Source: Phyto melanocephala
Taxonomy: Eukaryota > Arthropoda > Insecta > Diptera > Rhinophoridae
Length of the DNA stretch: 64,000 bases
Assembly: GCA_941918925.1 (NCBI GenBank)
Contig: OW799233.1
Span: 152,686,845 to 152,750,844, forward strand
Direction: 5' to 3'
Part shown: piece after piece, positions 46,617 through 58,306 of the stretch
How the letters are laid out: each line of letters begins with the position of its first letter
Position numbering within the stretch: the stretch's first letter is position 1
Made by a program: the position numbers and the translations under genes
The notes under the pieces: model-generated
Databases searched by the model: none
What the model was told of the DNA's origin: nothing
Seen by the model: only the letters and a program-made list of their open reading frames with translations

Positions 46617-47370
46617 AAAAGAGTGATATATTCGGCCATGCCGAATCAATAACAGCAGTTTGTATCACCATTCATCTCATATGAAATACGTACATACATA
46701 TAAAAAAAAAACATATATAAAAACATCCCATTGTAAAATTAAAAATTAACGTATGTATGTTAAAAAAAATAAATAAAAAAAAAAATTTAAAAAAAATTAA
46801 AAAAAAATTAAAAAAGAAATAATTAAAATATAAATAATAAATATAAAACAAAAAAAACAAAAAATAAAAATATAAATAATATATTAAATAAAAAATAAAA
46901 AAAAATTAAAAACAATTTAAAAAAAATAAAAAAAAAATTTTTTGGCTCAGTTGGGATTCGATCCCACGTTTACTTTAACCAATATACAAGTTTGTATGTA
47001 TGTATGTTGTTGTTGTAATGTTGTTTTTGTGAAAAAAAAATCGAGGTGGTCGTGGGTTTTTGCTCATATCTCAGTTGTTTATGAACCGATGTTTCTGATT
47101 TTCAATACCGATCTTCTCCCGAATATTTCTGATATTCTAATACCTCACCCGCGACATCCAAGCGATTTCGGGGGGCTTCAAAAAGTTGATTTCAACATAC
47201 ACACGGACAGACGGTCAGACGGACACACTGACAGAGCTAAATCGACTCCCCTATTCATAAGCTTTCAGAAAATATATACTTCATGGGGTCGGAAATGAAA
47301 ATTGTAGAAATTTCACATGGAATGACAAACCTATATATACCCTTTTTCACTGTGTGAAGGGTATAATAAT
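46617..47370 (+). mobile_element. Helentron-like copy (subfamily A)
   Basis: Starts GAGTGATATATTCGGCCATG with the CCGAATC hairpin arm but lacks the TATACCCTTCACAACG block. It then has the TACGTATGTATGTTA block, an A-rich middle, TTTTTGGCTCAGTTGGGATTCG (split by eye into A-box and B-box-like parts), the ACACGGACAGACGGTCAGAC block, and the 3' end CACTGTGTGAAGGGTATAAT. Confidence 0.72.
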
Positions 47371-47526
47371 AAAAGAAGACTAAACACTGCATTATCTATT
47401 TTATTCAAACCTTTGGACACCGTTAAGAAAGTACGAAATTGAGTTTTTAAGTGATTTCCATACATATGTACATAAATACTCCTCGACACAAAAATTTAAT
47501 GCAAGTGTAAAAAATAACGCTTTTAC

Positions 47527-47592
47527 AAGGTGGGCCAAAAGTTAATAACTTTTTCGTTTATATACCGATATTTTTTTTATTTTCAGATTATA
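47527..47592 (+). mobile_element. Truncated 5' end of a DD41D mariner
   Basis: CAAGGTGGGCCAAAAGTTAA and CTAACTTTTTCGTTTAT-like sequence match the left end of the full copy at 50701 (GGTGGGCCAAAAG, AACTTTTTCGTTTAT, TTTTCAGATT). The match stops where another repeat starts (ACAAGTAAGAGC at 47594), so the rest was lost. Confidence 0.7.
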
Positions 47593-48607
47593 AACAAGTA
47601 AGAGCACTATATTCGGCTGTGCCGAATCTTTTATACCCACCACCAATTTTCTGTACTTTTATGGTACAAAATGTTTTATTTTGTTATTAGCAGTAATCGC
47701 TCTGGAATAATCTCTTTATATTAAACTATGTATCACTTTCTTTGCATAACTTCGATATGCTAGTAAAATTTTTTCGTAATTTTAGTCTTTCAATGATAGT
47801 GGGCGTTATAGTAGGCGTGTCGAAGTTGTTTCTGCTAATAAATACAACTTATATATTTCAATTTAGTTCTTTATTATTCCAAAATTTTTATTTATAGAGA
47901 AATTATATGAATTTTAGATAAAACGATATAAGGGAGGTGGGCGTAAAAGTGGGCGTTACACCTAAATTTTTTGACATAACAATGACATTGACTATAAGGA
48001 TATATGTAGCAAATTGTATCATCATACCTCTAATTTTATCGGTTTTATGAGCTTTTAAATTTCATTAACAGTTGACAACGTGAAAAGTTGGCGTTATAGT
48101 AGGCGTGTCGAAGTTTTTTCTGCTAATGAATACAACTTAGATTTTTCAATATAGACCTTTATTATTCCAAAATATTTATTTATAGAGAAATTATATGGAT
48201 TTACGAGAAAACGTTATATGGGAGGTGGGCGTGTCACATTTATTTTCCGTTAGAACAAAGCCTTTGACTAAGAAGCAATGTTTGCGAAATTTCAGAATCG
48301 TACATCTAATTTTGTCAGTTTTATTAGGTTTTAAATTTTAATATATCGAAAAATACACTGTGTGGTACAAATTTTCGTACATTTTGATCTATAACTTCTT
48401 TCGTAATGTATAGATTTGACCAATTATCAGGAAATATACTTACGAATTTTTATCACTATACGTCAATGCGTTTAGACACACACGCATTTTAAAATTAATG
48501 ATCATCGTAAAATGAAACTAGGACTCAGAAAATGGATATTTCTATGTGTTACAAATGAATTGATATAATGAATATATCCCCATATCATTTTGTTGGTGGT
48601 AGATAAA
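47593..48607 (+). mobile_element. Helentron-like element, second family (CCACCACC type)
   Basis: The 5' end ACAAGTAAGAGCACTATATT has the hairpin TTCGGCTGTGCCGAA but continues TTATACCCACCACCAATTTT. The 3' end is TTTGTTGGTGGTAGATAAAA, so the subterminal inverted repeat is CCACCAA / TTGGTGG. The body has two units of about 288 bp starting GCGTTATAGTAGGCGTGTCG (47803 and 48091). A diverged inverted copy lies at 54180-54950. Confidence 0.65.
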
Positions 48608-48632
48608 AAAAATGTAAGTCTGTAAGAATAGG

Positions 48633-49200
48633 TTCGTTCGAGAACTCACAAAATTATACGAATTTGTACAAATTTTTACCACATTTTACGAAATTGCGTT
48701 CGTTTACACAAATTTGTAGTAAATTAGAGCACAAATAGAGAGCGAAAAGTGACAGTTCTTGACTGAGTATTTGCAAATTTTTAATACAGAAATTTCTTGC
48801 AGTCAGATTTAGCAAAAACATATGATTCAAAAGGTAAACAAACAAAAGTAAGCAAACAAAAAGTATACAATTTGTGAAAAAAATATTAAAAAAAAGGAAA
48901 ATCCAAACAAAAGTGCAAAATATAATTAAATTTAAATTGTTTGTCAAATAAAGTTAGTTAACAATGTCTACAGATGAAAGAATGGAACTGCCTGAATCTG
49001 GCGCACATATGCATGTAAATAGTTCCCATTAAACAACACAATATTTATTTGCCATCAGCTGTTGCTTCAATTTTACGAATTTTTACAAATGTCTGTTCGA
49101 GTACTTTTTTGGACAAACTCTCTTTTTGAGAGTAAAATTTTCAATTTACTAAATAATTACTCATTTACTACAAAGTGCAGTAAAAGTACTCGAACGAACC
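48633..49200 (+). mobile_element. GGTTCGTTCGAG-ended TIR element
   Basis: Left GGTTCGTTCGAGAACTCACA; right AAAGTACTCGAACGAACC. The interior is nearly the same as 57704-58306 over most of its length, e.g. ACAAATAGAGAGCGAAAAGT, GAAAATCCAAACAAAAGTGC. No transposase is recognisable. Confidence 0.75.
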
Positions 49201-49537
49201 AAATATTTGTTGCGGTTGTTATTGTGGTATTGTTGTGGCGTTATCATTTCAATTTTGTGACGACATTGCAAATTTGGTAAACAGCTGTGGACTAGTATGT
49301 TATATTGATTTTGTGTTCCTACATTAACGTCACATAGTGGCGCCTGTAGAACAAGGGAGGTTGCAAAAATTTCTTGTGTCCCTAGAAAATATTGAATTAA
49401 CCTATTACAGAAAATGTTCCAACAATTTCAAATATGCTATCCTTTTTACAATCACATTTTTTGTTCAAACGATATAGACCTTAAAATGTGACTGATTTAA
49501 AGTGTTTAATAAAAACGAGACCTTTTTTAGTTAATGT

Positions 49538-49789
49538 CAAGGCGAATTTATTTATCAGTTGGTGGTAATTCTACAACAAATACAACATTTAAAAACAACA
49601 TAGTTTTTTATTGTTGCTTTCGACTGTCGATGTGTCAAAAACTACATGGTTTTTGTTTGTGTTTTTTTGCGCGGGAAGGAGTAATCTATGTAAACTTAAA
49701 TAATATTTGACAATTCAATCATCATTTTTGCAAATAAAAATGTAGATCAGCTGCGTTGTCAACACCACCTGATAATAAATTCGCCTTGG
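49538..49789. mobile_element. ~250-bp MITE with CAAGGCGAATTTA ends
   Basis: Left CAAGGCGAATTTATTTATCA then GTTGGTGGT; right ACCACCTGATAATAAATTCG then CCTTG, its inverse. TTAA occurs just outside both ends (49531-49534 and 49790-49793), suggesting a piggyBac-like TTAA target. Relatives: 16905-17070 (partial), about 57046-57338, and ends at 58873 and 59788-59832. Confidence 0.65.
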
Positions 49790-50700
49790 TTAATTTGGTC
49801 CGCTTTAATATACAGTATCTCGAAAATTACTAATAAAAATTGTAGTCTTTGCTTTGTGTTTGGCCTGGTAAATCGATATTAACCAACTATCCATTTATTC
49901 AATATTTCTCCACTTTGATGGAAAATAAAAAAAAAACTATCAATTTCTATATTTGCCATATTTTTAAAATAAGTTCTTAAATTATTCCTTGACCTAATGC
50001 AAAAATGTTCACATGCCCGTTTTTTCGCTAGTGGCAAAATTTTTAAAAAAGACATTATTATTATTGTTATTATACATGTTATTGTTTCGTTTGCTATTTC
50101 TAAGATATATGATTTTTGTTTTTTCTTGTGAAATGCTACTTGAGATCGAAAAATTTGATTTTTGATTTTTTTTAAATTCCAACTTCGCTAGCCTATAAAG
50201 TAGGCAATAATTGCCTATACAATTATTGTCTTTTCTGCCTGGGTAATTTCGTTTTTGTATTTTTATAACTTGTTACAGAGTGGAATTAAAGTGTTGTTAT
50301 TATATTCAAATAAATGTAAATAGGTACATATGTACATACTTAATATAATAAGAATTAAATGTTTATATGTGAATAGATTTATTTAAAAGTAATATACAAA
50401 GTTTTTGATTGCTTTATCACGAAAAGTTGCTTTGGTTTTAAACATATGTAATTCGAACTAGGTTTGCAGTTTTTTGGGTAGTTCCATTAATAATTTTTTT
50501 TAAATTCCACGAAAATGGTTCTTTTTTACTATGCTATTAGGATTAACAAATCAATTGCTCTATTTAAATCTTTACTATTTACACATTCTATTAGAAGTCC
50601 TCAAATTTGTATACTCAGAATTTGCCCCGAATTTTTTAAGGACTTATGTAAACAATGTTGGTATTTACTAAGTACTTTTGTAGGTATTTCAAGTTTTATA

Positions 50701-51979
50701 CAGGGTGGGCCAAAAGAAACCAAGGGGTGTAAAAGTTTACTAACTTTTTCGTTTATTAATTTTTTTTTATTATTTTTTTTTCAGATTTTATAGACAACAC
50801 TTGGAGAATTTATAATGGAGAGGTTCGCAACTGAACGGAAAACCAGAACAATAGAATTTTATTATTTAAACCAGAGATCAATTATTTTAACGCAGAGCAT
50901 ATCGTCGACATTTTAACGTCTGAATTTCGCCCTCTGAAGCAATGATTCGTTGCTTAGTTGATCGTCATCACCAACATGGCAGCGTAACAGATTTGCCTCG
51001 AACCGGTAGACCACGTTTAAGTCGCACTGCGGAAAATATTGAACGAGTACAGCAAAGTGTTAACGAAGCACCAGGAACATCTGCCAGAAGGCGTTCTGCT
51101 CAGCTGGGAATGTCTTGTACGTCACTACGGCGCATTTTAAAAAAGATTTACAGTTATACCCATATAAGGTGCAATTGGTGCAAGAATTAAAACCCGCAGA
51201 TCATCGGCAACGTCTAAATTTTGCAGTTAAATTTCAAGAGTTGGCCAGAAATGAAATCAACTTTATTAAAAACTTGATGAAGCTCATTTTCATTTGAATG
51301 GCTTTGTTAATAAGCAGAACTGTAGGTTCTGGCGTTCTCAAAATCCAAGAGCCATTCATTAACGCCAATTGCACCCCATCAGGTGTACAGTATGGTGTGG
51401 GATCACATCTGAAAATGTCATTGGGCCTTACTTCTTCGAGAATGAAGATGGAAGTGCTGTAACCGTAAATGGAGAGCGGATCGGTTAATGATAGAAAATT
51501 GTTTACGCCCGCTCTTGAAAACAGACCTGGTATGTGGTTTCAGCAGGACGGAGCCACTGCCCATACTGCCCGAGACACAATGGCACTTTTAAGTCAAATT
51601 TTTGGAGGGCGAATAATTTCCAGAAATTCGGAAATTATTTGGCCAGCGCGATCGCCAGATTTGACAGCACCCGACTATTTTCTTTGGGGTTATTGTGAAC
51701 AAGCCAGAGACAATCCTTGAACTCAAGGCAAACATTGTTCCAGAAATTCGAACGCTACAGCCACAAATTTTGAAAGATATTATGGAAAATGCTCTAAAAA
51801 GAGCCCATTAGTGCGAAGCTGAAAACGGTGGTCATTTAAGAGACATAATTTTTCATACGTAGTGTAAAAAAATTTCCCTTTTGTATATTATATAATCTAA
51901 AAGAAAAAATAAAAAAAAAATTAATAAACGAAAAAGTTATCAAACTTTTACACCCCTTGATTTCTTTTGGCCCACCCTG
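50701..51979 (+). mobile_element. Full-length DD41D (rosa-like) mariner, 1279 bp, inactive
   Basis: Long terminal inverted repeats of more than 50 bp: CAGGGTGGGCCAAAAGAAAC at the left, then GGGGTGTAAAAGTTTACTAA and CTTTTTCGTTTAT; the right end mirrors this. TA flanks (50699-50700, 51980-51981). The transposase is in pieces: helix-turn-helix part [67 protein letters not shown] region; [34 protein letters not shown]. From the QQD aspartate to the PD(Y/F)F aspartate there are 41 residues, hence DD41D. Several frameshifts and stops break it. Confidence 0.9.
50942..51840 (+). pseudogene. DD41D transposase pseudogene
   Basis: Frame 1 runs 50942-51150 (DNA-binding domain), then shifts near 51140 to ILKKDLQLYPYKVQ and again near 51270, to HFHLNGFVNKQNCRFW. 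A stop follows NGERIG at about 51485. Another shift leads to the second and third catalytic Asp (51535-51690), with one more after FLWGY. The end near 51835 still shows GGHLRDIIFHT followed by a stop, so the pseudogene covers the whole length. The frame breaks are scattered, which points to long neutral decay. Confidence 0.85.
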
Positions 51980-53189
51980 TAGTAGTAATTAAACACAACA
52001 AATTCAAAAAAGTTTTTATGAACAATTAAACAATTTTACAAATGCATATACACACATAGGTAAACAAATTTTTTTTATTGTAAACAAAGGCAAAATCCTC
52101 TTTGTTAAAATGTCTTAAAATAATATTGGCTTAAGAAGATTTATAGAACGAAAAAATAAAAACATAAACACTTTTATTTAGTACCTTTGTATAACACAGA
52201 GAAGAAAAATAAAAAACAAATTTCCCATGACCTTGAAAATAGAAAATGTGTTTAATTGTTTTTGTATTTGCCTCCTTAAAAGAAATATATATGTACATAT
52301 ATACTAGGAATTTGTTTAGATCTACGTACAAACAAGTATTTAAACATATGCCCATACTTACATACATATGCTAACATATACAATATTCTGTCTGCAATTA
52401 TGGTTAAAAAAAGCTAAAATAGCCATATATGAGAACCCTCATACATATACAAATACATATAATGAATAAATATATATAGTTTAATAATTTTTACCCTTAA
52501 AATTTTTAAGCGAATTTAATTTGTTAATTTAATAAAACTATATAATGTTTATTTTTAACACGTTTTTAACGATAACACTTTTAAAAATATAATAGTGAAT
52601 TATAGTCGTTTTTAAAATTGTTTGTATTATTGTTATGCTCCTTGCAGGAGTAAAACTAATGAATATTTATGTTTATTTCTAAAGTTAAGACAACTTTCAT
52701 TAACTATATATATATTTATGTAGATATTTTTTTTTTTAATTTTTTCTTTGTTTTTGGTAAAATCAATTGTATCTATATTTTTATTTATTTATTGTTGTAG
52801 TTGTCTAAAGAGCTGCTGTGCCAATACTGAATTAATCTTAACTGAATATTGGGGTCTCTCAACAAAAGCATAGAATGACAGTACCAAAACAAAAACAAAA
52901 AACGAAAACAATTAAAAGTATATAAATATGTATGTATTGTATGTATGTAATGTATGTAATATTCATACATATGTACTATATGCATATCATACGAAAGCCC
53001 ACAAAAAATATTTTTATTTGCATTTTATCGTAAGGAATTATGTATTTTTATTTTATTTAATATTTCAATGAGTTTAATTATTAATTTAAATTAATTAATT
53101 AATTTATAATAAATAGTTTTTTAAGCTTAAGGTCTTTTTAAAAATAAAAAAATCTTTTTGTTTTGTTTTATATTATTTGAGGAGCCGCA

Positions 53190-54142
53190 GAACAAAAGGT
53201 GCTTTTTCGCTCATTTCAAATTTTTGGGAAATCGAGATTTATTTTTTTCGCCCCTTTAAAAAATTGCAAGAACATGAAAATGCTTACAAGATTTTTACTT
53301 ATCTACAGATGCATCTAACTGTCGTAAGTCACCCGATTAAATGTAAGGGATGTTTGATATAATTCCATTTTTATATTGGAAAAAGCACCTTTTGCAAAAA
53401 AGATAGCAAAAAAGCACCTTTTGTTAAGGAATAAATAAAGTAAAAACACCTTTCGTTAAAAAAAAGTAAAAATTCACGTTTTGTTAATAGAAGGAAAAAG
53501 TACATTTTGTAATGCGAATACACATATATGACGACAAAATTTTGACTGAATGTGGTTAAACCTGATCTATAAAAAATAATAAAAAATGTTAAGCTAAGTA
53601 TATTATATTTGTCGTTTTATTAAATTAAATTGCAACTTAAACATTTCTTAAATACATATGAAAATTGTTAAATAGTTAAACTCTTGTTCCAACATCTTCT
53701 TCTAGGCAAGAACATTTTCGTCTATTGAATCATCCATACCTTTATCCTTGTTATACAAAATGTCCTTGTACCAAAATAATGACTGATTTTCACTCCAGTC
53801 TTTACCAAACTGTTTTATTAAAAGACTTTCCACAAAGACTTTAACATCTGATTAATTTTACTTTAACTGTAGTTTGGTTTGATCATTAAAGTAAAAAGTG
53901 AAACTACACAAAGATTATGGGAAAAGAACCTTTTGTTAAAAAATAAACAAAAAAGCACCTTTTGATAAAAAAAAATCAAAAAAGCACCTTTTGTTAAGCA
54001 TGAATTTTTTAGAACCCATTTACTTTGTAAAAAAAAATAATAATAATGCAAACTTGATTGTTTCTACAAGATTTCAACCTAAATATTATAAAAATACCAA
54101 AAACCCAATTTTTCGCGAAATGCGAAAAAGCACCTCTTGTTC
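53190..54142. mobile_element. 953-bp TIR element with iterated end motif
   Basis: Left GAACAAAAGGTGCTTTTTCG; right CGAAAAAGCACCTCTTGTTC. The same motif AAAAAGCACCTTTTG is repeated inside at about 53382, 53411, 53953 and 53984, with variants at 53442 (AACACCTTTCGTTAA), 53468, 53500 and 53926. No transposase is recognisable. The iterated motif resembles clustered transposase-binding sites. Confidence 0.7.
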
Positions 54143-54179
54143 ATGAATATATATTTCCTGAGTAAAAACTATATCTTTC

Positions 54180-54950
54180 CCCGAAAATTGCCTAAATCTA
54201 TGCATTAGGAAAGGAGTTATAGATCAAAATGTACGAAAATTTATACCGCACAGTGAATTTTTGGTATATTTAAAAACAAAAACATCATAAAAGCAACAAA
54301 ATTAGATGTACGACTCTGAAATTTTGCACACATGGCTTTTTGGTCAAATGCTTTGTTCTAACGAAAAAAAATGTGACACGCCTACATTTACGCCCACCTC
54401 CGCCTTACTTCAAATTCATATAATTTCTCTACGTATAAAGATTTTAGAATAATAAAGGACTATATTGAAACATCATAGTTGCATTCATTATTAAAAATAA
54501 TTTCGACACGCCCACTTTTCACGTTATCCACTGTTAATGAAATTTAAAAGCTCATAAAACCGACTAAATTAGAGCTACGATGATGAAATTTGCTATAGAT
54601 ATCCTTCTAGTCAATGTCATTGTTATGCCGGAAAGTTTAGGTGACACGCCCACTTTAACGGTTACCTCCCATATAACGGTTTATCTCATAATTCATATAG
54701 TATCTCTACGAATAAAGATTTTGGAATAATAAAGTGAATTATCTAAGTTGCATTCATTAGTAGAAACAACTTCAAAACGCCTACTTTAACGCCCACTTTT
54801 ATTGAAAGACTAAATTTACGAAAACATTTTACTAGCATATCGAACTTATACAAAGAAAGTGATACATATTTTAATATAAAGAGATTATTGCATAGCGATT
54901 ACTGTTAAAAACAAACAAATACATTTTGTGCTACAAATTGGGTTATTTCC
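54180..54950 (-). mobile_element. Diverged inverted copy of the CCACCACC-type repeat
   Basis: Matches 47640-48420 in reverse: ATAGATCAAAATGTACGAAA, GACACGCCTACATTTACGCC, CGACACGCCCACTTTTCACG, GATTATTGCATAGCGATTAC. Both element ends are missing. Next to it, 54950-55015 has CCCGGGAAT / ATCCCGGGAAA palindromes. Confidence 0.6.
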
Positions 54951-55094
54951 CGGGAATTGGAGTTATTTAATCTTCCCGCTGTCCCGGGATTATTTTTCGG
55001 GATCCCGGGAAATAAAAAAGGTGGCAATGTTTATATTGAAATTGAAAATTAATATAACGATTAATTGTGTGTATCGGCCACACTAGGATCTTAC

Positions 55095-55250
55095 GGGAAA
55101 CTGGTCTCCTGTATGAGGAGTGTGCAGCTTTCACAGACAGATCTAAGCAGGGTATAGGGACTAGGGAAAGTGTCTATATCACAGGGGAAAACATCAGCAG
55201 GTCTTACAGACTTTCCTATAACTGTAGTGTTTTAAGCTAAAATAATGACC
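55095..55250 (+). pseudogene. RNase H-like relic of a non-LTR retrotransposon
   Basis: A single frame reads ECAAFTDRSKQGIGTRESVY, then ITGENISRSYRLSYNCSV before a stop. This resembles the FTDGSK...SYRLPDHCSVF part of the RNase H domain of jockey/R1-type elements. No flanking element is left. Confidence 0.6.
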
Positions 55251-56084
55251 ATCTATTGACCAATGGAACTTATAATATAACAAATTACTCTTTACGTGAA
55301 TAATCAGGCAGGTCTTAAAGCATTGATAGTAAATTATGTTAAATCAAGGTTGAGTAGAAAATATAGCAGATTTTTAATTTAATTTTTTCTACCTTTCTAC
55401 AAAGGCATATTTATTGATCAGGTAATATATGCCTTGCTTTCTACCTTTAAAAATTGCTTTCTTTTTCATTTTTTTTTTTTATCAAAGAAAACACAATAGC
55501 ACTTCCTTTTTATATCTACCTAATTAGCAATTAAAAAAACGGTTACTTTTCACCTAATATGCATGGGTTCTATACACTCCTCAATGACACGCTAATGTTA
55601 AATTCAATTCAATTCAAATTTTATTGAGACTTTCAAAAAAATGTTCCAAAGTAGTTCAATTAAGGTAACATTAGTATAATACTTAAAACTATAATGTATT
55701 GTTTTAATAATCATTTATGACGTTTTGTACAGTGTAAATGCTACATGCTTGTAAGGTATAGGTGGTTTAAAAGTTATTAAAGATAAGGATTTTAAAATAA
55801 TATTGCTTAAAATTTAATAAAAGTTAAAGTTGACTTTTGTATGTCCTATGTATGTCCTAACTAAACTAAACTTAAATTCTAAAAATAATCACATATACAC
55901 AAGAAGTATTTCAAAGAAAATAGAACAAAAATGTTCAGCCCCTATTTGAGTCTGGAATTGAATAAGTATAGAACTCCGGTAGCAGTTATCAGATTATATT
56001 CTCCTGTCTGTGTTTGAGAACCTTTTCGTGGAGCTCTCAAAATAGGCAATTACTCAGGTCTTATACAACTTCGTTCCAATCTTT

Positions 56085-56345
56085 CCAACTCCATTATTTA
56101 TAAGCATATCGTACCTATAAACAGTCACAAACGCGACTATAAACTACCCAAGGTCTGAACAATTTTTATTTGGGGGTACTTCAAAAAAACTGATTTCAAT
56201 ATACATATACAGGGACAGACAGAGGGAATTTTCTCAATCGATTCCCTATTCATAAGCTATAAGAAAATATATACTTTATGGGAAATACCTATGTGTTTTG
56301 TAGAAATTTACACGGAATGACAAACCAATATATCTTAAAGACCTA
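56085..56345 (+). mobile_element. 3' fragment of a Helentron-like copy
   Basis: CGATTCCCTATTCATAAGCT, AGAAAATATATACTTTATGG, and AAATTTACACGGAATGACAA in plus order; heavily diverged. Confidence 0.6.
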
Positions 56346-57045
56346 ATAACCTATCTGCAAAAATTGAGTTTTTTATGGATTATTATTCCCAATATCATAA
56401 CGCATATGTGTACAAAATTTTGAACATCTTATGTTACAAATGACCAAGTTATTACCAACTTAGTATCTAGAGGACCGTTACGCACTAAAAAAAATAAATT
56501 ATAAAAAATCACGATAAAAGTTTAATTTTGTAATTTAAAGAAGCATTAAGTACTTTTTTTTTTTTTTTGTTTAAACCAGTAAAAGAAACTATAACTGTTA
56601 TTATTTAATGTAGTATATAATATTCATATGTATGAAGATATTGTTTTTTATTCATACTAATTAGTACTGCTGATAGGTTATTTGGTTATAGATTTTTATA
56701 ATTCCAAATAACCTAAGTGACATAACATAAGCTGTGTTTACGAAAACAACATTTTCTCAATCGATATATATTTCTAGATTCATTTTAATTATAATATGTA
56801 ATTTTCGTTTCAATATTGCAAATAGTAACAATTTTATAACGTTTTTCCCTCTCGTGTAAACTTTGAAAACTGCAGATACATATGTAGGTTATTTCGTCTT
56901 TCAGGTGACGATATACCCTTACACTCTCTGTGAAGTATAAATATACCATTTGAAAGGTATCCTGCAGATCAAGGCATATCCATAAGGTATATGCAACGGC
57001 GAATTGATACAACAAAGCAACTTTTCATGTGATGTTTTATGTCAA

Positions 57046-57338
57046 GGCCAATTCGTATATCAGGAATGGAAAAGGTGTTTTTACATATTAAATATAATAA
57101 AATTTTATTAAAAAAAGCATATAATTGTTTGAAACATATTATTAATGACGCAAAAGCTACAAATATACATAAATTTAGCACATTTTTTATCAAAAATGTA
57201 CATGTAAGTTAATTGTTTAATACAGAATTTAAAATCATATTTCCCTTCCCTGCATTAATAAGGCAAATTCAACCAATTTTGACAAAATGTTTCACAATCA
57301 GCTGGGCTGATAATTTCACCTGTATGAATTCGCCTTGC
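57046..57338. mobile_element. CAAGGCGAATT-family MITE, diverged copy
   Basis: Left GTCAAGGCCAATTCGTATAT; right CACCTGTATGAATTCGCCTT. The right inner part, TCAGCTGGGCTGATAATTTC, recurs exactly at 59788. The frame across it at 56969-57193 is not credible. Confidence 0.5.
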
Positions 57339-57703
57339 TGCAGATGTGCACAATCTTAATTTTATTAAAATTGGTTCAGAATTTTGGGAGTTTAAGGTTT
57401 AAAGTTGATACTTACACATCCGCAAAACATATGTGTATAACAATAAAAAATATGTTGAATCAACATTGTTGATACAAATTGTTTTTGCAAAGCGTCTTTT
57501 ATGGGTATGTTATAAAAACCAAAACAAAGTGAGCGTAGTCAAATTTACAACTAGATTAGGGTCGAATTGGTCGACCGCTGAATTTGCTATTAAGTACAAA
57601 ATCATTACTGAGGCACGTTATAACCATGAAAATGTCTACTATTGTTTTCACCACAACTGCATTAACAACATATCTATGTATGTACTTATTTTTAGTTTCA
57701 TAA

Positions 57704-58306
57704 TAGGTTCGTTCGAGAACTCACAAATTTGTACGAATTTGTACAAATTTTTACTGCATTTTACGAAATTGCGTTCGTTTACACAAATTTGTAGTAAATG
57801 AGAGCACAAATAGAGAGCGAAAAGTGACAGTTCTTGACTGAGTATTTGCAAATTTTTACTACAGAAATTTCTTGCAGTAAAATTTAGCAAAACCAAAAAA
57901 CATATGATTCAAAAGGTAAACAAACAAAAAGTATACAATTTGTGAAAAAAATATTAAAAAAAAGGAAAATCCAAACAAAAGTGCAAAATATTATTAAATT
58001 TAAATTGTGTGTGAAATAAAGTTAGTTAACAATGTCTACAGATGGTTTAATTTTTTTTTTTTGATTAATTTAATTTGTTTGATTTGTCGAGTACCGATAG
58101 AAAAGAAAATAAATATCAAAAGCGAAAAAATTGTTTCAACACAATATTTATTTGCCATCAGCTATTACTTCAATCTTACGAATTTTTACAAATGTCTGTT
58201 CGAGTACTTTTTTGGACGAATTCTCTTTTTGAGAGTAAAATTTTAAATTTACTAAATAATTACTCATTTACTACAAAGTGCAGTAAAAGTACTCGAACGA
58301 ACCTAA
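57704..58306 (+). mobile_element. GGTTCGTTCGAG-ended TIR element, best copy
   Basis: Left GGTTCGTTCGAGAACTCACA; right AAAGTACTCGAACGAACC. TAATA precedes the left end and follows the right end, a possible 5-bp duplication, though in AT-rich DNA it could be chance. The antisense frame at 57648-57896 is shared with other copies because the repeat is shared; it has no conserved domain. Confidence 0.75.

Noticed and set aside
46942..47298. An open frame of about 100 codons (..[12 protein letters not shown].., ..[11 protein letters not shown]..) that recurs in at least three repeat copies (23213-23512 reverse, 46942, 59320)
   Set aside because: It starts at a TTG, runs through a microsatellite and the repeat's own conserved blocks, and recurs only because the repeat recurs. 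It has no domain, and other copies break it.
53863..54051. 62-codon frame with repeated KRFF/KVLF-like pieces
   Set aside because: Produced by the repeated AAAAAGCACCTTTTG motif of the TIR element at 53190-54142.
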